Below are positions 52,055-61,921 of a stretch of 64,000 nt of DNA, piece after piece. The DNA is taken from the NCBI RefSeq assembly GCF_010730955.1, contig NZ_AP022577.1, forward strand, positions 1,612,001 through 1,676,000, written 5' to 3'. The stretch comes from Mycolicibacterium aubagnense. Lineage in GTDB: Bacteria > Actinomycetota > Actinomycetes > Mycobacteriales > Mycobacteriaceae. The notes beneath the pieces were generated by a model. The model did not search any database and had not been told where the DNA came from. It saw nothing but the letters and a program-made list of their open reading frames with translations. Position 1 is the stretch's first letter; each line of letters opens with the position of its first letter. The position numbers and the translations under genes were made by a program.

Positions 52055-53433
52055 TCCGCGGAGATTTTCGATCGGCACAGCACCAGGTACGCGGCACCCG
52101 AGATGACAAAGCCGACGAAGAAGGTGATATCGCCGAGTTCCGGCACCGCCCGAGCGATATAGCCGACGAACTTCTCCTGGTTGGAGAACAACAGCACCGA
52201 CAGGCCCAGGCCCAGCGCGAAGGACAACAGCCCCGGCCAGTTCGAGTACGAGCGGTCGTAGAGATAACCGGCGATCTGTTGTCCGCGACGCAGATACTGA
52301 TCGGCGAAGACCACACCCAGCCAGGGGCCGATCCAATAGGCGATCACCAGCAGGAACGCCTCATAGCTGTGCGCGGCATCGGGCAACGCCCACCACGCGA
52401 TCAGGAAACCGGCCACGCCGAAGAAGACCGTCACCAGCGCCCGCGCGATGTGTGGCGGCAACGTGATCCCGATGGTCACGAAAGCCATTGCCCCAGAATA
52501 GATATTGAGCGCATTGGCGGCGATCGCACCGATCGCGATGGCCAACAGGGTCGCCTTGGCCAGCCACGGCGCGAGCTCGGCGGTGAACGACCCCGTCGGA
52601 TTGCCCAGGCTCGCCGCGCCGACCGTCGTCGATGCCGCCCCGACGATCTCCAGGACCACACATGAGACGAACAACCCGGTGGAGGCGAAGAACCCCGTCG
52701 CGAAGGTGGACACCGCCGACGGCAGATAGCGGGTGTAGTCCGCGGCGTACGGGGTCCAGCCGGCCGCGTAACCGAACGCGGTACCGACGGTGAGCAGGAA
52801 GCCACCGAGTCCGCCAACCCCGCCGGACGGCGCCGGCGCACCCAGCTCCGCATGCGCGAAAATTCCCACCGATGCCGCGCCGAAGACGATGGCCAGCGCC
52901 GGGAACGACCACCGCTCGAACGCCTGCACCAGGTTGTGGCCGAAGAACGCGAACACGGTCTGCAACACCACGATGATGATCAGGCCGATCAGTGGCCCGA
53001 AGCCGAACAGGGTGGACAACGCAAACGCACCGCTGACACTGTTGGTGGCGAACCAGCCGACGCCCGCGGTGATCGACATCAACGTCGCAGGCACAGCGTT
53101 ACCCTTGAACCCGAACGCCATTCGTCCCAGCACCATCTGCGGCACGCCGTGCAGCGGTCCGCGCGCGGACAGGAAATAATGCGCGATGGCACCCAGCCCG
53201 GTACCGACGACGATCCCGGCAACCGCCTGCCAGAAGCTCATGCCGAATGCGAGGACGGCCAGCATGCCGACGAACACCGTCGCGAATTCCATGTTGGGTG
53301 ACGTCCACGTCCAGAACAGCTGACTCGGCTTGCCGTGCCGGTCCGCCTCGGCGATGAACTCGTTGCCGCCGGGTTCGACCGCAGCGATCCTGTCCTTGTA
53401 GGTTCCGTCGGTGGTGGGTTCAACAGCCGTCAT
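52039..53433 (-). CDS. NCS1-family nucleobase permease
   Basis: This 464-residue protein starts at ATG 53433 (MTAVEPTTDG) and has twelve predicted transmembrane helices. Characteristic NCS1 segments are SPNMEFATVFVGML, GVPQMVLGRMAFGFKGN, AADYTRYLPS and GPWLGVVFADQYLRRG. Such permeases import cytosine, uracil, allantoin or hydantoins. It heads the operon with the deaminase and the oxygenase. Confidence 0.9.
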   Translation of the reverse strand: MTAVEPTTDGTYKDRIAAVEPGGNEFIAEADRHGKPSQLFWTWTSPNMEFATVFVGMLAVLAFGMSFWQAVAGIVVGTGLGAIAHYFLSARGPLHGVPQMVLGRMAFGFKGNAVPATLMSITAGVGWFATNSVSGAFALSTLFGFGPLIGLIIIVVLQTVFAFFGHNLVQAFERWSFPALAIVFGAASVGIFAHAELGAPAPSGGVGGLGGFLLTVGTAFGYAAGWTPYAADYTRYLPSAVSTFATGFFASTGLFVSCVVLEIVGAASTTVGAASLGNPTGSFTAELAPWLAKATLLAIAIGAIAANALNIYSGAMAFVTIGITLPPHIARALVTVFFGVAGFLIAWWALPDAAHSYEAFLLVIAYWIGPWLGVVFADQYLRRGQQIAGYLYDRSYSNWPGLLSFALGLGLSVLLFSNQEKFVGYIARAVPELGDITFFVGFVISGAAYLVLCRSKISAECASV

Positions 53434-53490
53434 GCGAGGTAACTTTCTCACCGAACGGGGCACGCTGCCATTCGAATGCCGGCGCGCCGG

Positions 53491-54345
53491 CTACAGCACC
53501 AGGCGGACCAACGCTGCCGTGCGGGCCAGACCTGGGAAGGCCGCGGCCGTCGAACGGGGGTGCAGCGCGTGCACCGCAAGCCGGAAGATCAACGCGCGCA
53601 ACAACATCTGCGGCCACTCCGGCAGCGACGCCCAGCGTTCGATGAGACCGTCGTCAGCCTCGCCCCACGACAGCGCGTCGACGACGACCACACCCGCGGC
53701 CCACGACGCCGGCCGCCAGTACGGCGTGATATCGGTGATGCCGGGCGCGGCGGTGCCGGCGAACAGCACGGTGCCGTAGAGGTCGCCGTGCACCAGCTGG
53801 CTCGGGTTCCGGGTCGGCTTGCGCAGGGACGCAAGCTGATTGATCAGTTCGACCGAGCGGCGTCCGTCGGTGGTGCCGGGCACCGCCCGGGCACCCGGCG
53901 GCAGCGACTGCAGCGGCCGGTCTTCCCAGGCCGCGCGGTCGGCGGCGATGAAGACGTCGACGTCGCTCCACGGCACCGCAGGCGGTTGCGTCAGGAAGCG
54001 CGGTCGCTCCAACTTGGCGGTTGCCTCGTGCAACCGCACCGCGGCCGAGACGATTTCGTCGTGGCGCGGTTCAGGGGTACCGGTGACGAACGTGTCGGCC
54101 CGCCAGCCGCCGACGACGTAGCGGCCATCGGTCGCGCGCACCGGACGGGCCAGCCGGACGCCATCGACGAACAGCGTTTCGCGGACTTTGGCCGACCAGG
54201 AGGCGCGCGCGTTGTCGGCGACCATGGACAGCACCACCTCACCGCAGCGCCAGCCACCCTCCCAGCTTGAGCCGAGCGGTACCGCCCGCAGACCGGTCAG
54301 GCCGAACGCCGTCAGCACATGTTCAGGAGGACGGTCGACGGTCAC
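53491..54345 (-). CDS. TIGR02569 family conserved actinobacterial protein (Rv3205c orthologue)
   Basis: This 284-residue protein has a kinase-like layout: LGSSWEGGWRCGEVVLSMV near the start, a middle with HGDLYGTVLFAGTAAPGITD and YWRPASWAAGVVVVDALSWG near the end, resembling aminoglycoside-phosphotransferase-type folds. The family is known only as TIGR02569 in actinobacteria. It precedes moeZ in the same direction across about 95 bases in M. tuberculosis order. Confidence 0.82.
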   Translation of the reverse strand: MTVDRPPEHVLTAFGLTGLRAVPLGSSWEGGWRCGEVVLSMVADNARASWSAKVRETLFVDGVRLARPVRATDGRYVVGGWRADTFVTGTPEPRHDEIVSAAVRLHEATAKLERPRFLTQPPAVPWSDVDVFIAADRAAWEDRPLQSLPPGARAVPGTTDGRRSVELINQLASLRKPTRNPSQLVHGDLYGTVLFAGTAAPGITDITPYWRPASWAAGVVVVDALSWGEADDGLIERWASLPEWPQMLLRALIFRLAVHALHPRSTAAAFPGLARTAALVRLVL

Positions 54346-54440
54346 CCGATCAGACTAAGGCGTGCCTGCCCGGACACCGCTTTCCCCCGTCGCTTCACTC
54401 GCCCGCGTGTCCATCCCGTCGCTTCGCTCGCCCCGGTGCG

Positions 54441-55619
54441 TCAGTACATGACCATGTCGGGTTCCAGTTGCCTGGCCCAGGCCACGATTCCGCCCTGCAA
54501 ATGCAACGCGTCCGCGAATCCGGCCTGTTTCAGGGCGAGCAGAGCCTCGGCCGACCGGATCCCGGTCTTGCAGTACAGCACCGCGATTCGGTCCTGCGGC
54601 ACGCGCGCCAACCCGGCACCGGAGTCGAGCGTCGACTTGGGGATCAGTTCGGCGCCCTCGATGTGGTTGATGGCCCACTCCGAGGGCTCCCGCACGTCGA
54701 TCAGCGCGACGGGCTTGCCGGAGTCGAGCAGCTCCCGCAGCTCTATCGGGGTGACGGTGGAGTCTGCGGCCGCCGCAGCCGCGTCGTCGGAGACCACGCC
54801 GCAGAACGCGTCGTAATCGACGAGCTCGGTGATCTTCGGCGTCGCCGGATCCTTGCGAATTGCGATGGTGCGGTAGGTCATATCCAGCGCGTCGTAGATC
54901 ATCAGCCGGCCCAGCAGCGACTCCCCGATGCCGGTGATCAACTTGATGGCCTCGGTGCCCATCACCGAGGCCACGGAGGCGCAGAGGATGCCCAGCACCC
55001 CGCCCTCGGCGCACGACGGCACCGTGCCCGGGGCCGGCGGCTCCGGGTAGAGGTCGCGGTAGTTCAGCCCGCGCCCGTCGGGGGCGTCGTCCCAGAACAC
55101 CGACACCTGACCGGCGAACCGGTAGATCGAGCCCCAGACGTACGGCTTGTGGGCCAGCACGGCGGCGTCGTTGACGAGGTAGCGGGTGGCGAAGTTGTCG
55201 GTGCCGTCGAGGATCAGGTCGTACTGCTCGAACAGCGGCACCGCGTTGTCGGTGTCGAGCCGGAACTCGTGCAGATTGACGGTGACGAGCGGGTTGATCT
55301 CCAGGATCGAATCGCGGGCGCTGAGGGCCTTGGACCGACCGACGTCGGACTGGCCGTGGATGATCTGGCGCTGCAGGTTCGATTCGTCGACCACGTCGAA
55401 CTCGACGATGCCGATGGTGCCGACACCGGCCGCCGCGAGATAGAGCAGCGTCGGGGAACCCAATCCCCCGGCACCGATCACGAGCACGCGGGCGTTCTTC
55501 AGCCGCTTCTGCCCGTCGACCCCGAGGTCGGGGATGATCAGGTGACGGCTGTACCGCGCCACCTCGTCGCGGGTGAGTTCGGCCGCCGGCTGCACCAGCG
55601 GCGGCAACGCGTTTGCCAT
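54441..55619 (-). CDS. moeZ: Adenylyltransferase/sulfurtransferase MoeZ (MoeB1)
   Basis: Start is ATG 55619 (MANALPPLVQ); ATG 55643 is an alternative. The N-terminal E1-like domain has GAGGLGSPTLLYLAAAGVG and a downstream SCAEGGVLGILCASVAS. The C-terminal rhodanese domain has the active Cys in VLYCKTGIRSAEALLAL. It adenylates and thiocarboxylates small sulfur-carrier proteins for molybdopterin, cysteine and thiamine pathways. Corresponds to Rv3206c. All key residues are present. Confidence 0.94.
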   Translation of the reverse strand: MANALPPLVQPAAELTRDEVARYSRHLIIPDLGVDGQKRLKNARVLVIGAGGLGSPTLLYLAAAGVGTIGIVEFDVVDESNLQRQIIHGQSDVGRSKALSARDSILEINPLVTVNLHEFRLDTDNAVPLFEQYDLILDGTDNFATRYLVNDAAVLAHKPYVWGSIYRFAGQVSVFWDDAPDGRGLNYRDLYPEPPAPGTVPSCAEGGVLGILCASVASVMGTEAIKLITGIGESLLGRLMIYDALDMTYRTIAIRKDPATPKITELVDYDAFCGVVSDDAAAAAADSTVTPIELRELLDSGKPVALIDVREPSEWAINHIEGAELIPKSTLDSGAGLARVPQDRIAVLYCKTGIRSAEALLALKQAGFADALHLQGGIVAWARQLEPDMVMY

Positions 55620-55738
55620 GCCTTCAACACTAGTGAGAGACATTTTTTGACACGCTCGGCGGCTGCGAGCGGCCTGAAAATGCACGTCTGACGCGGCGTG
55701 TCGGGCGCAGACACGCACTCTCGCGGGGGACTGCGCGA

Positions 55739-56782
55739 TCAGGGGATGGGGTACGGCCAAGAGTTGACGTGGCAGGTCTTGCCGTCGGGCTTGACCGACT
55801 CCGGGTCGAACCTTGCGTCGTCGTTGTTGCTGGTCGAGAAGGTCTGCTGCATCATGATCGGCGCCAGGCCGCCGTTGTCGCCGCACGGCTCGTGCATCCG
55901 GAACCCGAGGGCGTGCCCGACCTCGTGGTTGATCAGATACTGCCGGTACGAGCCGATGTCGCCCTGGAACGGCACCGCACCGCGCACCCAACGCGCCTCG
56001 TTGATGAACACCCGGGACTGGGCCTTGCCGCCGTCGGCCGGGAAATACGCCGGGTTGAAGCACGACGACTCGAGCTGGATGTCGTAGCCGCAGCCCTCTC
56101 GCACCGTCATCGGTGAGGTCAGCGAGACCCGGAAATCGGGCTTCTCCGGTGAACTCTCGTCGAGCCGGGTGAAGGCGAACTTGCCGTCGTGCGTCCAGCT
56201 CTTCGGGTTGGCGAGGGTTTCGGCGACCATCCGCGCAAACGCCTCGTCGCCGCCGAAACTGGTGGTGTCGACGCCGTCCTCCACCTCGACGGTGTAGGTC
56301 ACCGCCTTGGTGGTGCCCTGGCCGATCTTCGGCGTGGTGCCCGGCACGATGTGCCACGCCTTGGCGCCGGCCTCGGTGAACGCTCCGCCGTCGGGGAGGA
56401 CTCCAGTCGGCAGGTTGACGTCGAACTGGGTCAGGCCCTTCGGCGGTGCGCCGACGATCGCGGTGCTCGCCGAATTGGTGGGCTGACCGACCAGAGGCCC
56501 GTGTGGATGATCCGGTGTGACCGGCTTGGGGCCCGAGATGCCCTGGTAGACCACAATTCCGGTGACAACAGCCAGCGCGGGCAGCGCATATGCGCGCCAC
56601 CCGTACGTGGATAAGAAGCGACCAAGCCAGGACTGCTTGCGCCACTGCTGCCGGTCGTCGCGATTGGACCGGAGGCGACCTGAGTCCTCTGCCACCGGAT
56701 CCCGCTGGGCGCGCAAAGGCTCACGCCACTCGTTGCGCACCACAGGGACGCGACCGGTGCCTCGGCCCGGGTCGTAGGTCAC
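55739..56782 (-). CDS. DUF3152 membrane-anchored metalloprotease-like protein (Rv3207c orthologue)
   Basis: The GTG at 56782 (VTYDPGRGTGRVP) is chosen as the first start with normal coding content. The protein has a basic N-terminus, one transmembrane helix (AYALPALAVVTGIVVYQG) and an extracytoplasmic domain with the zinc-protease motif INHEVGHALGFRMHEPC (HExxHxxGxxxH, metzincin-like). Family function is unknown. It is divergent from the TetR gene. Confidence 0.87.
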   Translation of the reverse strand: MTYDPGRGTGRVPVVRNEWREPLRAQRDPVAEDSGRLRSNRDDRQQWRKQSWLGRFLSTYGWRAYALPALAVVTGIVVYQGISGPKPVTPDHPHGPLVGQPTNSASTAIVGAPPKGLTQFDVNLPTGVLPDGGAFTEAGAKAWHIVPGTTPKIGQGTTKAVTYTVEVEDGVDTTSFGGDEAFARMVAETLANPKSWTHDGKFAFTRLDESSPEKPDFRVSLTSPMTVREGCGYDIQLESSCFNPAYFPADGGKAQSRVFINEARWVRGAVPFQGDIGSYRQYLINHEVGHALGFRMHEPCGDNGGLAPIMMQQTFSTSNNDDARFDPESVKPDGKTCHVNSWPYPIP

Positions 56783-56963
56783 CGAACCAGGATGGCATAG
56801 AGCTGCACGAACGCTTGCCATGGCACGCCACCGGCCGTTCAAGTGCGGCAGCCACAATCGCCGAACCGCTGGTAGCAGGCGGATGCCGCGAACTAACGGT
56901 AGTAGTGTCGTGGCGATAAACTGCCGGGTCGGTCAACCTGAACAACAAGTTGGGCGACCATGA

Positions 56964-57716
<753 letters not shown>

Positions 57717-57732
57717 CGCGGCGCGATCACAC

Positions 57733-57770
57733 AAAAACTGCCCCATTCCGAACGGAACGGGGCAGTTTTT
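57733..57770. terminator. Bidirectional terminator between the TetR and DUF3107 genes
   Basis: AAAAACTGCCCCATTCCG and CGGAACGGGGCAGTTTTT pair over 18 bases with one mismatch, with an A run on one side and a T run on the other. It is a classical terminator for both convergent genes. Confidence 0.9.
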
Positions 57771-57786
57771 TGACGTGCGGCCGGTG

Positions 57787-58023
57787 TCAGTCCTTGCCGG
57801 TGACGCCGAAGCCGACGCGGCGGACATCCGCCGCACCGATCTCGACATAGGCGATCTTGGCGGTTTGCACGAGGAACCGGCGACCCTTCTCGTCGGTCAA
57901 CGCGAGCACGCCCGAATCCGCACCGAGCGCGTCGATGACCAGCTTCTCCACTTCTTCGGGAGTCTGCGCGCTGTTGAGGAACAGTTCGCGCGGGCTGTCG
58001 GTGACCCCGATCTTGACCTCCAC
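57787..58023 (-). CDS. DUF3107 small protein (Rv3208A / TB9.4 orthologue)
   Basis: The GTG at 58023 (VEVKIGVTDSP) is chosen because AAAGGGG lies seven bases upstream; ATG 58038 would put the ribosome binding site inside the gene. The 78-residue protein (ELFLNSAQTPEEVEKLVIDA, ALTDEKGRRFLVQTAKIAYV) matches the TB9.4 family, known as a T-cell antigen in M. tuberculosis. Its function is unknown. Confidence 0.88.
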   Translation of the reverse strand: MEVKIGVTDSPRELFLNSAQTPEEVEKLVIDALGADSGVLALTDEKGRRFLVQTAKIAYVEIGAADVRRVGFGVTGKD

Positions 58024-58386
58024 GCTGACCCCTTTCATTCGTTTTCAAGACTTCATTCGAGCTGTTATCGAACTCTCCCCAGGAGGCTAGTGGACGGTGA
58101 CGGCCGCGGTGCCCGCGGGCACGTTCGCCGTAGGCGAACCACGTGCGGAGGCCGCCGGTGGCGAATACGTGCGGAGACCCCCGCCGAGGTCACGACGTCG
58201 TCACAATTGCCGCTCCGGAAACGCGGCGGGCCGGCCCTACTTTTCGAGGTCGCGACGGGTCGTCTCGGCCCGGTCGGCCGAACCGAGTCCCGACCGTTAT
58301 CCAGAGGCCAGCGAGCCAACCTCATCGGTAACTTCCGCACCACTAGCATCGATGAGGTAACTGATACTCGACCGGGGAAAGTCGCC

Positions 58387-59343
58387 ATGAGCAGGACATA
58401 TTCGCGATATTCAGCACCGTCGGGGGCGTCCACCGGCAGCTACGGGGACACCCCGAGCGACCAGGGCTACGACCGCGGCTACAGCTACGGCTCCAGCACG
58501 GGGTACGGCAGCACCGACTACACCAGTCGCCGCACACACTCGTACGACTCATACGGTTCGTACAGCTCGTACGGCTCGGCCACCGGCCTGGCCGACCGGC
58601 CCACCGGCGAGTACCCGAGCACCTACGGCGACACCGACCGGTTCACCGCAGCTGACGCGGACTACGCCGGCGGGGCTCATGCCGACGCGGCGTACGACGA
58701 CTACGACCACGACTACAACGACGACGAGATCTACGAGTACGACGACGCCATCGATCGGCGGTGGGTGTGGGTGGCGGGTGTCGCCGGCGCCATCCTGCTG
58801 GTCGCGGTGATCTGCACCGTGGTGATCCTCGGTGGCGGCGACAGCGGCCCGGTCACCGCGCCGATCACGCCGCCCAGCACCAGCCAGTCGGCAACACCGA
58901 CCGCTTCCGCTGCGCCGTCGGCGGCTCCGAGCCCGCGCGTGACGGCCGCACCGCCGACCGCGTCGCTGGCACCCGAGACCGTCACGACCGTCACCCCGAC
59001 CGCGGCAGCCCCGACGCCCGAGGCCGTCCCGCCGGTCGACCCGGCGGCACCTGCAGCACCTGCAGCACCGGTCCCGAACACGGTGACCTACCGCGTCACC
59101 GGCAACAAGTCGCTACTGGACCTGGTGACGGTGATCTACACCGACGGGCAGGGCGCCCTGCAGACTGACGTCAACGTGGCACTGCCCTGGGCCAAGACGG
59201 TCACGCTGAACCCCGACGTGACGTTGAGCTCCGTGACCGCCACCAGCGTCACCGGTCAGCTGAACTGCTCGATCAGCGACGGGTCGGGGACGGCGCTCGC
59301 CGCGCAGAACAACAACACGATGATCACCACCTGCACGAAGTAA
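58387..59343 (+). CDS. MmpS-like membrane protein with Tyr/Ser-rich head (Rv3209 orthologue)
   Basis: Start is ATG 58387 (MSRTYSRYSAPSG). The cytosolic head is rich in Ser/Tyr/Gly (SYGSSTGYGSTDYTSRR). A transmembrane helix follows (WVWVAGVAGAILLVAVICTV), then a Pro/Ala/Thr-rich stalk and a C-terminal domain with NTVTYRVTGNKSLLDLVTVI, VALPWAKTVTLN and QLNCSISDGSG, like the extracytoplasmic domain of MmpS proteins. MmpS proteins assist MmpL lipid transporters, but no mmpL gene is nearby. Confidence 0.85.
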   Translation: MSRTYSRYSAPSGASTGSYGDTPSDQGYDRGYSYGSSTGYGSTDYTSRRTHSYDSYGSYSSYGSATGLADRPTGEYPSTYGDTDRFTAADADYAGGAHADAAYDDYDHDYNDDEIYEYDDAIDRRWVWVAGVAGAILLVAVICTVVILGGGDSGPVTAPITPPSTSQSATPTASAAPSAAPSPRVTAAPPTASLAPETVTTVTPTAAAPTPEAVPPVDPAAPAAPAAPVPNTVTYRVTGNKSLLDLVTVIYTDGQGALQTDVNVALPWAKTVTLNPDVTLSSVTATSVTGQLNCSISDGSGTALAAQNNNTMITTCTK

Positions 59344-59376
59344 CCAGCACAGCACCACAGAACCGGGTGCGTGAGC

Positions 59377-60090
59377 TCAGCCCAGGCCGAGTTCGCGTAC
59401 CCGGTTCTTGTGTGTCTCCTGCAGGCGCTCGAAGAACTCGGTCATCTGGGTCAGGCCCTCGCCGCTGGACAGCACGAGATCGACGAGTTCGTCGTGCTCG
59501 GCCATCACGAACTGCGCCTGGGTGATGGCCTCGCCCAGGAGCCGCCGCGACCACAACGCCAACCGGTGCCGCTGCCGGTCGCTGGCGCTGACCGCGGCCC
59601 GCACCTCGGCCACCACGAACTGGGAGTGGCCGGTTTCCGACAGGACCGCACGCACGACGTCAGCGGCCTCGGCAGGCAGTGAACCGGCGATCTCCAGGTA
59701 GAAGTCCGCCGCCAGGGCGTCACCGACATAGGTCTTGACCAACGCCTCCAGCCACGTGCTCGGCGTGGTCAACCGGTGGTAATTCTCCAGTGCCGCAGCG
59801 TACTTCGTCATCGCCGGCACAACGTCCACCCCGCGGCGCAGCAGTGCCTCACGCAGCACGTCGAAGTGCCCCATCTCGGCCGCCGCCATCCGCGCCAGGT
59901 TGATGCGGCCGGCCAGATTCGGCGCCATCCGCGCCTCCTCGGTCAACCGGTAGAACGCGGCGACTTCGCCGTAGGCCAACAAGGCGAACAGCTCGTTGAT
60001 ACCAGGATGATCGCCGGATACCGCCGGCTGCACCGGAGTTGCCGTCTGCTCGGGCAGCGCCTGGGACCTCGAAGGCGACGGGGAAGGCAT
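59377..60090 (-). CDS. Ferritin-like fold protein (Rv3210c orthologue, MiaE-like)
   Basis: This 237-residue protein is a four-helix bundle with carboxylate/His pairs in the expected helices (ELFALLAYGEVAAFYRLTEE, MAAAEMGHFDVLREAL, YVGDALAADFYLEIAGSL, VVAEVRAAVSA). These patterns resemble tRNA-modifying MiaE-like diiron proteins. Whether it hydroxylates a modified tRNA base or does something else is unknown. It is divergent from rhlE. Confidence 0.82.
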   Translation of the reverse strand: MPSPSPSRSQALPEQTATPVQPAVSGDHPGINELFALLAYGEVAAFYRLTEEARMAPNLAGRINLARMAAAEMGHFDVLREALLRRGVDVVPAMTKYAAALENYHRLTTPSTWLEALVKTYVGDALAADFYLEIAGSLPAEAADVVRAVLSETGHSQFVVAEVRAAVSASDRQRHRLALWSRRLLGEAITQAQFVMAEHDELVDLVLSSGEGLTQMTEFFERLQETHKNRVRELGLG

Positions 60091-60350
60091 GGCCCCAACT
60101 GTAGACCGCGATTCGTGTCACAGCCGACCGGCGGCGCGACCAGCTACAATGGTCTCGGCTGCAGTCAGATTCTTCGTGAGATGGGCTGCGACCAAGGAAA
60201 TGTGCGTGCACGTGTTGGCCCTCGCCGGAACACCCGGCTGAATTCGGCAGATTCGCCCCAAGGGCCCAAGTGTTGATCGTCAGACTCGTGCGCGCGTGGA
60301 CAACAGCGAGCACTGACTCCGATGACACTGGAAGGCATCCACGCCACCTC

Positions 60351-61901
60351 ATGACCGCATTAACCGCACACACAACAGAAGAAAAAACTTTCGCTGACCT
60401 GGGCGTTCGGGACGAAATCGTCCAGGCTCTCGCCGAAGACGGCAAGGCCCACCCGTTCGCGATCCAGGAGCTCACCCTCCCGCTCGCGCTCGCCGGCGAC
60501 GACCTGATCGGCCAAGCCCGCACCGGTATGGGCAAGACCCTGGCCTTCGGCGTGCCGCTGCTGCACCGCGTCGCCTCCGATGCTTCGCTGCCACTGACCG
60601 GCACGCCCCGGGCCCTCGTCGTGGTCCCCACCCGCGAACTCTGCATCCAGGTGTACGGCGACCTCACCATGGCCGGCAAACATCTCAAGGCCGGCGAGGC
60701 CGGGGAACGCAAACTCCGCGTCGAAGCCATCTACGGCGGCCGTCCCTACGAGCCGCAGATCGAGGCCCTCAAGCAGGGCGTCGATGTCATCGTCGGCACC
60801 CCGGGCCGGCTCCTGGACCTGGCGCAGCAGGGCCACCTGCAGCTCGGCGGCCTGTCCGTCCTGGTCCTCGACGAGGCCGACGAGATGCTGGACCTGGGCT
60901 TCCTGCCCGACATCGAGCGCATCCTGCGGCTGACCCCGGATTCCCGGCAGGCGATGCTGTTCTCGGCCACCATGCCGGACCCGATCATCACGCTGGCCCG
61001 CACCTTCATGAACCAGCCGACGCACATCCGGGCCGAGGCCCCGCACTCGGCGGCCACCCACGACTCCACCAAGCAGTACGTCTACCGCGCCCACGCCCTG
61101 GACAAGATCGAGATGGTCAGCCGGATCCTGCAGGCCACCGACCGCGGCGCGACCATGATCTTCACGCGGACCAAGCGCACCGCACAGAAGGTGTCCGACG
61201 AGCTCGCCGAACGCGGCTTCAAGGTCGGTGCCGTGCACGGTGACCTGGGCCAGATCGCCCGCGAGAAGGCGCTCAAGTCCTTCCGCAACAGCGACATCGA
61301 CGTGCTGGTCGCGACCGATGTCGCTGCCCGCGGCATCGACATCGACGACATCACGCACGTCATCAACTACCAGATCCCCGAGGACGAGATGTCCTACGTG
61401 CACCGCATCGGCCGCACCGGCCGCGCCGGCAAGACCGGCATCGCCGTCACGCTGGTCGACTGGGACGAGCTGACGCGCTGGTCGATGATCGACAAGGCCC
61501 TGAACCTGGACTGCCCGGACCCGGCCGAGACCTACTCCCGCTCGCCGCACCTCTACGAAGAGCTGGGCATCCCGACCGACGTCACCGGCTCGATTGGCGC
61601 CTCCCGGGCCAAGCCCGCCAAGAAGTCTGCAGCTGACCCCGAGGTCAAGCGCGAGTCCAGCACCGACAAGGACCGCCCGGCCCGCAGCCGCAGCCGGTCC
61701 CGCCGCCGCACCCGCGCCGGCGAGTCCGCCACGGGCCATGTCGAGACGGCCGGCGCAGCCGAGGGCGATACCGCCGATGCCGGTGCGTCGAGCGGCGACA
61801 GCTCCGCCGAGTCGACCCACTCCGGTCGCCGCCGCCGGCGCCGTCGTCCGAGCAAGGCCGGATCCGAGGCCGCGGCCGTCGCCGCACCTGCAGCCGAGTA
61901 G
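60351..61901 (+). CDS. rhlE: DEAD-box RNA helicase RhlE
   Basis: ATG 60351 (MTALTAHTTEEKTFADLG) is chosen; the open frame upstream lacks helicase sequence. Motifs are complete: Q motif PFAIQELTLPLAL, Walker A ARTGMGKTLAF, PTRELCIQV, DEAD in VLVLDEADEMLDLGF, SAT in LFSATMPD, and motif VI HRIGRTGRAGKTG. The C-terminal tail is basic and Ser/Arg-rich (RSRSRSRRRTRAG), probably RNA-binding. Corresponds to Rv3211. It remodels RNA, probably in cold adaptation or RNA decay. Confidence 0.95.
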   Translation: MTALTAHTTEEKTFADLGVRDEIVQALAEDGKAHPFAIQELTLPLALAGDDLIGQARTGMGKTLAFGVPLLHRVASDASLPLTGTPRALVVVPTRELCIQVYGDLTMAGKHLKAGEAGERKLRVEAIYGGRPYEPQIEALKQGVDVIVGTPGRLLDLAQQGHLQLGGLSVLVLDEADEMLDLGFLPDIERILRLTPDSRQAMLFSATMPDPIITLARTFMNQPTHIRAEAPHSAATHDSTKQYVYRAHALDKIEMVSRILQATDRGATMIFTRTKRTAQKVSDELAERGFKVGAVHGDLGQIAREKALKSFRNSDIDVLVATDVAARGIDIDDITHVINYQIPEDEMSYVHRIGRTGRAGKTGIAVTLVDWDELTRWSMIDKALNLDCPDPAETYSRSPHLYEELGIPTDVTGSIGASRAKPAKKSAADPEVKRESSTDKDRPARSRSRSRRRTRAGESATGHVETAGAAEGDTADAGASSGDSSAESTHSGRRRRRRRPSKAGSEAAAVAAPAAE

Positions 61902-61921
61902 CCGCAGGTCGTCGGCACCCT

